Positions 15,939-23,473 of a DNA stretch of 64,000 bases are shown here, one piece after another. Position numbers and translations under genes: made by a program. The DNA is from Chitinophagaceae bacterium (lineage in GTDB: Bacteria; Bacteroidota; Bacteroidia; Chitinophagales; Chitinophagaceae). The notes below the pieces were generated by a model. It saw only the letters and a program-made list of their open reading frames with translations, was not told the origin of the DNA and did no database searches. Each line of letters starts with the position of its first letter. Positions within the stretch are counted from its first letter, which is position 1. The stretch lies in contig JAHBTL010000009.1 of NCBI GenBank assembly GCA_019638615.1, forward strand, positions 124,001 to 188,000, written 5' to 3'.

Positions 15939-17006
15939 TTACCGGTCTTTGCGCAGGATGAGGTAAACAAATACAGGAACGCCTATCAATGCCGTTACAA
16001 TGCCGACAGGCAATAAGGTGCCGGCAACCAGCAGCTTGCTTGCTATAGATGCCAGCGACATCACCAGCGCACCTGTAACCAGGCTGGCCGGGAACCAGTA
16101 GCGGTGATCTTCTCCCACCAGCATCCGGGCAATATGCGGGCCAACCAACCCTATGAAACCAATGGTGCCTACAAATGCCACTGAAGTGGCGGCAAGCAGG
16201 CTGATACGCAACAATGACATAAAGCGAAACCTGTTTACCTGTATGCCCAGCCCCGCAGCTCTTTCTTCACCGAGCCGCAATGCGGTCATTTTCCAGGAAG
16301 AAGCCATAGTAAAAGGAACCACCACAGCGATCACTATGGCAAGCAGCCGTATCTTATCCCAGTTGGCGCGTGCAAGACTGCCCATGCTCCAGAAAACAAC
16401 CTGCTGCAGCGCTTCCGGGGTGGCTATATAATGAATGAGCGCTACCAGCGCATTAAATGTAAATACCAATGCAATGCCGAATAATACCAATGATCCCACC
16501 CCTGCATTTTTCCAGCGGGCAAATGCCTGTAACAGCAATACCGACCCGAAAGCAAATAAAAATGCATTCAATGAAACGATCCAGTTAGCGCTTACGCCGG
16601 GCAGTGTAATGCCAAGAACAATAGCGAGCGCTGCACCGAAGGTGGCTGCTGCCGATACACCTAAGGTAAAAGGGCTTGCCAGCGGGTTATTCAATATCGT
16701 TTGCATTTCGGCTCCGGCTACAGATAAAGCTGTGCCGGTAAGCAAAGCCATTAGTGCATAAGGCATGCGCACCTTCCATACGATCACATCAGTGGCATTG
16801 TCGGTTGATGAGCTGTGAAAAAGCGCAGCCAGTACCTGCTGTATGGATAAGGAAGAAGGCCCTGTGACAATATCAAAGCAGAAAGAAATAAAACAGGCAA
16901 CAGCAATACCAATAATAATGAGCAATCTTTTCTTTTGAAGACGGTCATAGGTTTGTTCTGCTATCCGCCTTGCTGCCTGTTGCTGATCCGTTTTTTGTAC
17001 ATTCAT
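15939..17006 (-). CDS. FecCD-family iron-chelate ABC transporter permease
   Basis: 355 residues with about nine to ten transmembrane helices and the FecCD/BtuC signature stretches: VWKVRMPYALMALLTGTALSVAGAEMQTI, then NPLASPFTLGVSAAATFGAALAI, and GFIGLVGPHIARMLVGEDHR near the coupling helices. The N-terminal 30 residues are basic and cytoplasmic (QQAARRIAEQTYDRLQKKR). It is flanked by the binding-protein gene (6 bases) and the ATPase gene (2 bases). It forms the inner-membrane channel of the importer, presumably as a homodimer. Confidence 0.93.
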   Translation of the reverse strand: MNVQKTDQQQAARRIAEQTYDRLQKKRLLIIIGIAVACFISFCFDIVTGPSSLSIQQVLAALFHSSSTDNATDVIVWKVRMPYALMALLTGTALSVAGAEMQTILNNPLASPFTLGVSAAATFGAALAIVLGITLPGVSANWIVSLNAFLFAFGSVLLLQAFARWKNAGVGSLVLFGIALVFTFNALVALIHYIATPEALQQVVFWSMGSLARANWDKIRLLAIVIAVVVPFTMASSWKMTALRLGEERAAGLGIQVNRFRFMSLLRISLLAATSVAFVGTIGFIGLVGPHIARMLVGEDHRYWFPASLVTGALVMSLASIASKLLVAGTLLPVGIVTALIGVPVFVYLILRKDR

Positions 17007-17012
17007 GCAGGC

Positions 17013-18104
17013 TTATTTATCCAGGCTGATCCAGTATGTGCCTGTCATTGGTACGGATAAAAACTTTTGATTCAACTCCTTTAATGATCTGTCCGGGTCA
17101 ATATCCGGGAAGAGCGCAGGATGAAACCATTTTGCCATTGCCTCGGCAGCCAGCACATTAAAAGGAGAAGCATAAAATAAATGCCATAATCCATAAATGC
17201 GTTTTTGCTTTACAGCAGGCAGCGTGGAAATAATGGGGTCGGATAATCTTTTGTTCAGGCTGCTGATCACTTCCGCCGGTTGTATGTCTGCTCCAAGCAC
17301 CACCCCTTTCCCACGAAAAAGATCGGTGCCGGTGGCAATGTATATATCCGGCTTCCTGCTGATCACATACTCCTGGTTCAACTGTCCCAGGGAGCCGGGC
17401 AGCACATCCGCTCCTATATTATGCCCGCCGGCCAGCTCAATAAATTCATTGAGGTTGTCTTTTCCCGGAGAGTTAAATTCATTTTCCAGTGTACCGGCCT
17501 TCATATCCATAAATACGACAGGGATCGCCGGCTTTTTAGCAGAGATCACAGAAGCGATATGGCGAATGCGGGATTCATAAAAATCAATGAATGCTTCCGC
17601 TTTGGCTTCCCGGTGCAATAGTTTGCCCAACAGCCGTATACTGGGTATGGTGTTTTTGAATGGGTTATTCCTGAAATCAATAAATGCTACAGGTATCCCT
17701 GCTGCCTGTAGTTGGTTCAGTAATTCGGCAGACTGCGGTCCCGGGCCATGACCTTTTACCGCAAAGACCGCCAAGTCCGGCCTGGAGGCGATTGCTTTTT
17801 CCGCTGAAAAGCTGCCCGCGTTGGAACCTACCACCGGTATCTTTGCCAGTTCCGGGAACTGCTGCAGGTAGTCCTTATATTCCTTCATTTTTTTAAAATC
17901 ATCCGGCCACGCAGCTATCAGGTCGCCGGGGCGTGATTCCAGTATATTGAGGGTAATAATATCGCGGCCTTCGCCCAGTAATATCTTTTTTGCCGGGTGG
18001 CTTAAGGTAACTGTTCTGCCCAGCACATCCGTTACCTTTACCTGCTGGGCATGCGATATGCTGAAAAAAAATAAAAAAATTATCGTTAAGTTTCCTCTGA
18101 TCAT
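17013..18104 (-). CDS. Periplasmic iron-chelate binding protein (FecB/BtuF-like)
   Basis: From the ATG at 18104 the protein begins MIRGNLTIIFLFFFSISHAQ, a clean signal peptide; the longer frame to 18161 adds non-hydrophobic residues. The two lobes of a class III binding protein are visible: VKVTDVLGRTVTLSHPAKKILL at the start, then RPDLAVFAVKGHGPGPQSAELLNQLQAAGIPVAFIDF, with a long linking helix around residues 160-185. The second half contains DMKAGTLENEFNSPGKDNLNEFIELAGGHNIGAD, typical for the C-lobe. It delivers the chelate to the FecCD-type permease encoded 6 bases downstream. The spacing of about 120 bases to the AraC gene upstream leaves room for a promoter. Confidence 0.9.
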   Translation of the reverse strand: MIRGNLTIIFLFFFSISHAQQVKVTDVLGRTVTLSHPAKKILLGEGRDIITLNILESRPGDLIAAWPDDFKKMKEYKDYLQQFPELAKIPVVGSNAGSFSAEKAIASRPDLAVFAVKGHGPGPQSAELLNQLQAAGIPVAFIDFRNNPFKNTIPSIRLLGKLLHREAKAEAFIDFYESRIRHIASVISAKKPAIPVVFMDMKAGTLENEFNSPGKDNLNEFIELAGGHNIGADVLPGSLGQLNQEYVISRKPDIYIATGTDLFRGKGVVLGADIQPAEVISSLNKRLSDPIISTLPAVKQKRIYGLWHLFYASPFNVLAAEAMAKWFHPALFPDIDPDRSLKELNQKFLSVPMTGTYWISLDK

Positions 18105-18224
18105 AACCCGTTGATTCCTGCCATTGCGTTGTGTATGGATACTGTTTAGCAATATTTGCAAAAATCCTTTCCCCCTGCGACCACATAAGAAAAAAAAGTT
18201 ACCATAAACGGAAATAATTCCTGG

Positions 18225-19265
18225 TCAGGAACGTAGTTGTGGGAGCGATTCTACCGGATTATCATGATACCGGAAAGGATCATTTTTTACATGGTTGGGA
18301 TTCAGACCAAAATGCCCTTTAAACGCCCTGGCAAAATGAGAAACGCGTTTATACCCTGTAGCTTCCGCTACTTCTGCGGTTGTGCTTCCTTCCAGCAACA
18401 GTTCTCTTGCTTTCTGCATTTTAAGAAGAAATATATAGCCGAAAACGGTTGTGCCGAATACTTCCTTAAAATGACTTTTCAGGTAAGCATCATTGGTACC
18501 TACCATATGCGCAAGATCTGACAGCGAATAAGGGTTTTTTATGTTTTCCGTAATGATTGCCTTTACCTTGTGCATGCGTTCAATATCAACAGGTTTCAGG
18601 TTGGTATTCCTGTCAAATGTGGTTGATTTGGAAATATAGGTCTCCAGTTCCAGCATCAGCAGCTCTATGAACTTGCTTTTAAAATAAAGCTGTTTATATC
18701 TTCCTTTCAATGGGCAATGCAGCATATCGTTCAAAATGGTATTAACCCTTCCCTGTATAAGAACATTGAACCTGTTGAGCATGATCGGGTTGTTTTCCTT
18801 CACGCTTTTTTCGAGCGCGGTGTAAAACGGATGCTCCTGTGGCAGGCATCTGTACATCCGCTCCAGGCTGATGCCCAACTGGAACATTTCAACGTGCTTT
18901 TGCGGTTCCCATTCCATCAGTATTTCATAATCTTCGGGTATGAAAAGGAAATTGGCTTCCTGTCTTTTAGTGGATACACACAGCTCATGCACTTCATTCT
19001 GTATCTTACAGCTCATCGTTCCGTTGATCACGTAATTGATCTGTACAAACGGTGAATGGTTCATGATCATTACCGTACCCGCGTCAGAGGATTGCAGGTT
19101 ATAATATTTGAAGTTGATGCCACTTAGCGGAACCGTATCAACTACGATTCCTTTATACCCTGCTTTATCAATGGTTTTATAACCTTCTTTAGCAGCGTTT
19201 ATATTGTTCTCATAAATATCAAAATCATACTGCATATCGGACTTGTAAGGCAAAGTCTTTTTCAT
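18225..19265 (-). CDS. AraC-family regulator (PchR-like) of the iron ABC operon
   Basis: 346 residues. The C-terminal double helix-turn-helix reads YSLSDLAHMVGTNDAYLKSHFKEVFG and TTAEVAEATGYKRVSHFARAFKGHFGLNP. The N-terminal 240 residues have the PchR-type sensor look: a cupin-like stretch around FVQINYVINGTMSCKIQNEVHEL, and then EDYEILMEWEPQKHVEMFQLGISLERM. It is the first gene on the minus strand before the binding protein/permease/ATPase/esterase set. It probably activates that operon on sensing the siderophore. It is a paralogue of the regulator at 8322 with clearly different sequence. The relic at 19442-19600 is a third AraC of the same neighbourhood. Confidence 0.9.
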   Translation of the reverse strand: MKKTLPYKSDMQYDFDIYENNINAAKEGYKTIDKAGYKGIVVDTVPLSGINFKYYNLQSSDAGTVMIMNHSPFVQINYVINGTMSCKIQNEVHELCVSTKRQEANFLFIPEDYEILMEWEPQKHVEMFQLGISLERMYRCLPQEHPFYTALEKSVKENNPIMLNRFNVLIQGRVNTILNDMLHCPLKGRYKQLYFKSKFIELLMLELETYISKSTTFDRNTNLKPVDIERMHKVKAIITENIKNPYSLSDLAHMVGTNDAYLKSHFKEVFGTTVFGYIFLLKMQKARELLLEGSTTAEVAEATGYKRVSHFARAFKGHFGLNPNHVKNDPFRYHDNPVESLPQLRS

Positions 19266-19441
19266 TCATCCAATATATTCTTTAATTATAAAACAGGGGC
19301 CAGATTAAAAATCTTACAATGATACCCCAATTATTTTTTTCCTGTTTCCGCAATTGGGAAAAAAATATGCGCTTTGAGGAAATAATCCTTAATAAGTTGC
19401 GATCTGCACACAATCAAGGATCAGTATCAACCAGTTCAGCT

Positions 19442-19600
19442 TTAAATACCATTCCCTTCATCCTTTCTCCTGGTTGTAAAATAACCCGGCGTTACGTCAT
19501 AATTTTTTTTGAAAGCGGTAATAAAATGCTGTACATATTCATAGCCGCAGTATACAGCTATCTCGCTTATCGTTAATTCATTTTGAGCGCTACAGCGCAA
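19442..19600 (-). pseudogene. Relic of an AraC-family regulator (C-terminal helix-turn-helix)
   Basis: The minus strand holds 53 codons between a TAG at 19601-19603 and a TAA at 19442-19444. From about 19580 they read TISEIAVYCGYEYVQHF, then ITAFKKNYDVTPGYF. This is the second helix-turn-helix and the last helix of an AraC protein (compare VAMELGYKNPSHFSAAFKKHFG of the gene at 8322). There is no start and no sensor domain, and the sequence further upstream does not match the family in any frame. It is divergent from the TBDR gene at 19818, just where a dedicated AraC regulator would be expected. The receptor has probably lost its own regulator. Confidence 0.7.
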
Positions 19601-19774
19601 CTAAATGCTTTGAACAAATATTTCTGATTTCATAATTTTTTTCCGGTTGAGAAATAAGCAGGATTTTCTTTTGTCTTTTATTTGATATTCTCCAAATTGA
19701 TACTTCCTATTTAAAACTTCTGTATTCGTAAAATGTTTTCCTTTTTTCGAAAGTGCATCAGGGATACTGACTGT

Positions 19775-19782
19775 TAATTTTG
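19775..19782 (+). promoter_or_regulatory. -7 element of the TBDR gene at 19818
   Basis: TAATTTTG matches TAnnTTTG and lies 35 bases before the ATG. The -33 position has no TTTG, as for other activator-dependent TBDR promoters in this window. Confidence 0.5.
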
Positions 19783-19817
19783 CGATCCAATTTAACTAAG
19801 ACCAAATACTACAAAGC

Positions 19818-22169
19818 ATGCATCATTTTCGAAAATCATTTTTCATCGTCTTTATTTTTGTTAGCACGTTTGCTTACAGTCAAACAGGAACGCTTTCCGG
19901 TAAAGTAACCTCGGCAGATAACAAACCAGTGGCCGGGGCAACCATCAATATTGACAAAACATTTATTACAGTAATTTCTAATGATGCGGGTATATACACA
20001 ATAACCAAACTAAAGCCAGGCAATTATAAAGTTAAAGTAACGGCTATCGGAACAGAAGGAATTACCAGAGACATTCGGATTCAGCCCGGCGACAATGTGC
20101 TGGATTTTATGTTGACCCAATCATCGGTAGAGCTTAATGAGGTTGTTATAACGGGTAATACCAATAAGTTTACGGAAAAAGAAAGCGAATTTGTAGCCCG
20201 CATGCCAATAAGCAACCTCGAAAACCCGCAGGTATATTCCGTAGTACCAAAAGAGTTAATGACCGAGCAATTGGTCACTGATTATCGTTCAGCACTATCT
20301 AACGCTGCCGGGGTAAGCAATGTGCAAATGAGCTTTGGTGGTGGCGGTCTCGGAATAAATGGAACCATGCGTGGCTTCGTGAGCGGCACTGCTACAATAA
20401 GAAACGGAATGAATACCAACTGGCTTACAATGGCCGATCCGGTTAATATTGAAAGAATGGAAGTGATCAAAGGGCCGTCAGCAACCCTGTTCGGCTCTTC
20501 AGTAATATCTTATGGAGGTCTTGTAAACCGGGTTACCAAGAGACCTTTAGACTATTTTAAAGGCGAAGTAAGTTATACAGTTGGCAGTTGGAATTTAAAC
20601 AGGGTAACCGCGGACGTCAATACCCCGTTAAATAAGGACAAAACACTTTTATTGAGAACCAATGTGGCATGGAATGACAATCAAACTTTCCAGGATTACG
20701 GATTAAATAAGACCCGCGCTGTTACCGCCGCACTCACTTATATTGTCTCCCCCAAACTAAAGATAGACTTTGAACTGGAGCACCTGGACTACAAGTTTAA
20801 TTCTACCTTTTACGAATTGCTTCCCAATCATAAGGACTATGACTGGGATTTTAAAAAGTCTTATACCTCCAATGATCTGCTGTCTTCACAAAAAGTTACC
20901 AATTTTTTTGCAAAGGCGAGTTATATTATTTCTCCTAAATGGACTTCAGAGACCTACCTCTCATCGGCGCATACCGATTTTAATACCAACTACCTGTTCC
21001 TGAGTATGATTGCGCCAGACGCGGCCACACCCAATATTGAAGACAGCCTTTACAGAGATATCACCACCGTAAACGGCTCTATCAGGAGCACACAGCTTCA
21101 ACAAAATTTTACAGGCAATTTCAATATCGGAAGCATTAAAAACCGGTTGTTGATAGGACTGGACTACCTGAACGAATATTCTGACAATTTACGATGGTAT
21201 ACAAGTTATGATATGGTTAAGATCAACGGAGATCCTTTGAATGGCGAAGTTCCCATGTTGAATTATGAAACACATTTACAAAAAATTGCCAACACACCTG
21301 TAGATCTTAATTATATAACAAAAACCGAAACACTTTCGGCTTACGTATCGAATGTAACGAATATAACAGATAACCTGATCGCCATGCTGAGCCTGCGCTA
21401 CAGTTATTACCACGATAAAGATCCGTTATATGGTGTGGAGCAGGGTGCGCTCTCCCAAAAATTAGGATTGGTATACCAGGTAGTGCCTAAATCTGTTGCA
21501 TTTTTCGTAAACTATATGAACGGTTATTTGAATAATTATCCTGCTGTTACCAGGGCAAGCGCTCCCGGCCTGGCCAGGTTTAAGCCGGAATATGCCAATC
21601 AGTTAGAGGGTGGTGTTAAACTCGAATTGTTGAAAGGAAAAGTGAAGGGAACGATCAGCTACTATAATATTCTGGTGGATAATATTGTAAGACCCGATCC
21701 GGTAGATGACACATACTCTATCCAGGACGGTTCTCAACGTAGCAAAGGATTTGAAGTGGATGTGATTGCCAGCCCGGTGAACGGCTTAAATATCATTGCG
21801 GGCTATGGATATAACGATAACAAATACATCAAGGTGTGGGAAGAAGCGTTGAGCGGTAAACGTCCTGCAGGCATACCAAAGCATGTTGGCAATTTCTGGA
21901 TCAGCTATCGCGGAACACAAGGCGTCTTAAAGGGTTTCGGTCTTGGCCTGGGCGGTAATACCCAAAGCGATTTTTTCTTTGATGATTATAACGAAGTATT
22001 ACTGGATGGCTTCACCACATTCGATGGTTCTGTTTTTTACGAATCCAGAAAGATCAGGGTAGGCTTAAAACTAAATAATATTACGAATCAGCAATACTGG
22101 GCATCCCCACGTTCGGCTATTCCTCAGCCACCGCGGCAGTTGTTGGGAAATATAACATTGAAGTTTTAG
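19818..22169 (+). CDS. TonB-dependent siderophore receptor
   Basis: 783 residues. A signal peptide (1-21, ending FAYSQ) is followed by a CarboxypepD_reg-like domain (about 24-100; LSGKVTSADNKPVAGATI, then GNYKVKVTAIGTEG). The plug (about 120-240) contains QVYSVVPKELMTEQLVTDYRSAL and IERMEVIKGPSATLFGSSVISYGGLVNRVTKRP, characteristic of FhuA/FoxA-type siderophore receptors. The barrel ends with NITLKF, a correct C-terminal aromatic. It is related to the receptor at 23474 (both share the VARMP-NLENPQVYSV stretch), so the two are probably ancient duplicates. The divergent side holds only an AraC relic. The gene stands alone on the plus strand. Confidence 0.9.
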   Translation: MHHFRKSFFIVFIFVSTFAYSQTGTLSGKVTSADNKPVAGATINIDKTFITVISNDAGIYTITKLKPGNYKVKVTAIGTEGITRDIRIQPGDNVLDFMLTQSSVELNEVVITGNTNKFTEKESEFVARMPISNLENPQVYSVVPKELMTEQLVTDYRSALSNAAGVSNVQMSFGGGGLGINGTMRGFVSGTATIRNGMNTNWLTMADPVNIERMEVIKGPSATLFGSSVISYGGLVNRVTKRPLDYFKGEVSYTVGSWNLNRVTADVNTPLNKDKTLLLRTNVAWNDNQTFQDYGLNKTRAVTAALTYIVSPKLKIDFELEHLDYKFNSTFYELLPNHKDYDWDFKKSYTSNDLLSSQKVTNFFAKASYIISPKWTSETYLSSAHTDFNTNYLFLSMIAPDAATPNIEDSLYRDITTVNGSIRSTQLQQNFTGNFNIGSIKNRLLIGLDYLNEYSDNLRWYTSYDMVKINGDPLNGEVPMLNYETHLQKIANTPVDLNYITKTETLSAYVSNVTNITDNLIAMLSLRYSYYHDKDPLYGVEQGALSQKLGLVYQVVPKSVAFFVNYMNGYLNNYPAVTRASAPGLARFKPEYANQLEGGVKLELLKGKVKGTISYYNILVDNIVRPDPVDDTYSIQDGSQRSKGFEVDVIASPVNGLNIIAGYGYNDNKYIKVWEEALSGKRPAGIPKHVGNFWISYRGTQGVLKGFGLGLGGNTQSDFFFDDYNEVLLDGFTTFDGSVFYESRKIRVGLKLNNITNQQYWASPRSAIPQPPRQLLGNITLKF

Positions 22170-22228
22170 GTATTAACAATAACATTGAAGTTCCGGGATT
22201 GAAAGATTAGAGCATATAAAACAAAGAA

Positions 22229-22252
22229 ACCTGAATTTACGATAATTCAGGT
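22229..22252. terminator. Bidirectional hairpin between convergent genes
   Basis: ACCTGAATT (22229-22237) pairs perfectly with AATTCAGGT (22244-22252). It overlaps the stop of the PepSY gene on the minus strand and is followed on that strand by TTTCTTTGTTTT. It likely ends both that gene and the TBDR gene of the plus strand. Confidence 0.6.
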
Positions 22253-23392
22253 GGAGCGTTTTTGTTTTTTATGCCGTCCCCACCAAATATAAAACCCCGT
22301 AACCGGCAGGCTGGCGCAAATAAGGCTGCCAATAAAGGCAAGGATTTTACCAGGCAGACCGGCAATGCCTCCAGTGTGGATATCATAATTCATGGATCGG
22401 AGTTTGTGCCCATTGTTTTCATCGGCAAAGGTTTCTGATTTCAGCAGTTTGCCAGTATACTGGTCATATTGGTTGGAACAATAATCAAACCTTGAGTTAC
22501 TGATAAAAACGTTGATCACCCCAGAGGAATCTGCTGGTTTTGAAACAAAGTATCTTTTTGCTTTCGGATATTCATTTTGCACCTGCACAAAAAGCTGGTC
22601 AAGAGAAGTTTTAGCGGATGCATATTTTGTGGTATCGGATTTCATGGGTTGGTCGTGTTCATGGGATACACCACCATTGGCAATCCATTGTACGCTCTCG
22701 TCAAACCAGTCGAAGGTCCATACCAAACCGGTTAGCCCGAAAATGAGCGCTATCAAAAAAACATAAAAGCCGGTGATATTATGCAGGTCGTAATTTTTTC
22801 TTTTCCAGCGGGTAGTATTCTTCCACTTAAACCAAAATCGTTGTTTGGAGGCAGCTTTGTTTTTAGGCCACCAGAGTATCAGTCCGCTGATAAGTGATAT
22901 TACAAATATGAGCGTAGCAACGCCTACGATTGGTTGCCCGATCTCGTTAGTCAGCAACAGGCTCCAGTGCAGATTCACCACAAATTCAAAGAATTCAAAT
23001 GTCTTATCCTCATTGGTTACCACTTCCGCTGTATATGGGTTAACATACACAGTGCGGTAGAGTTCAATATCCTGCCAATACCAGACAGCGTCACTGTTTT
23101 CCTTCGCTTTGTAAATGGTGAAGCTGCAGGTTTCGTGAGGTGTATTGGGTACAGAAGCGCCCATCAGTTTATTTTCCGTGCCAATAGCGTTTTGTGCTGC
23201 CTGCCATATCTCGCTCATTGGTTTTTTAGGAGTGCTTTGTGGTTCCACGTACAGCCTGTGTTTATATACCAATGGTTCTATCTCTTCAATAAAAGCGTAT
23301 ATGCAACCGGTAATACCGAGTATAAAAACAACGATGCCGGAAGATAACCCCAGCCACAAATGCAGTTTACCAACAATTTTTTTTAACGTCAT
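22247..23392 (-). CDS. PepSY-associated TM helix protein (PiuB-like)
   Basis: 381 residues, inner membrane. It has four main transmembrane helices: about 12-34 (LGLSSGIVVFILGITGCIYAF), 145-170, 205-228 (NITGFYVFLIALIFGLTGLVWTF) and 345-370. A periplasmic PepSY-type region lies between helices 1 and 2, and another from about 235 to 335. Conserved His residues sit in the helices (KLHLWLGL, HWSLL, YDLHNITG, YDIHTG), as in family members thought to bind heme or pass electrons. In many bacteria such genes follow TBDR genes and are iron-regulated, with a suggested role in ferric-chelate reduction. It follows the FecI/FecR-controlled TBDR by 81 bases. Confidence 0.85.
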   Translation of the reverse strand: MTLKKIVGKLHLWLGLSSGIVVFILGITGCIYAFIEEIEPLVYKHRLYVEPQSTPKKPMSEIWQAAQNAIGTENKLMGASVPNTPHETCSFTIYKAKENSDAVWYWQDIELYRTVYVNPYTAEVVTNEDKTFEFFEFVVNLHWSLLLTNEIGQPIVGVATLIFVISLISGLILWWPKNKAASKQRFWFKWKNTTRWKRKNYDLHNITGFYVFLIALIFGLTGLVWTFDWFDESVQWIANGGVSHEHDQPMKSDTTKYASAKTSLDQLFVQVQNEYPKAKRYFVSKPADSSGVINVFISNSRFDYCSNQYDQYTGKLLKSETFADENNGHKLRSMNYDIHTGGIAGLPGKILAFIGSLICASLPVTGFYIWWGRHKKQKRST

Positions 23393-23473
23393 ATGGCTTA
23401 TTATTTTTCACGCGGCGATGCAAATAATAGTTCATTGCATACACCGCGTAAAACTCATTTCGACATCTGCTAT

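Noticed and set aside
19319..19576. Plus-strand open frame of 85 codons.
   Set aside because: It lies antisense over the AraC relic and has no protein-like pattern of its own; the minus strand explains the sequence better.
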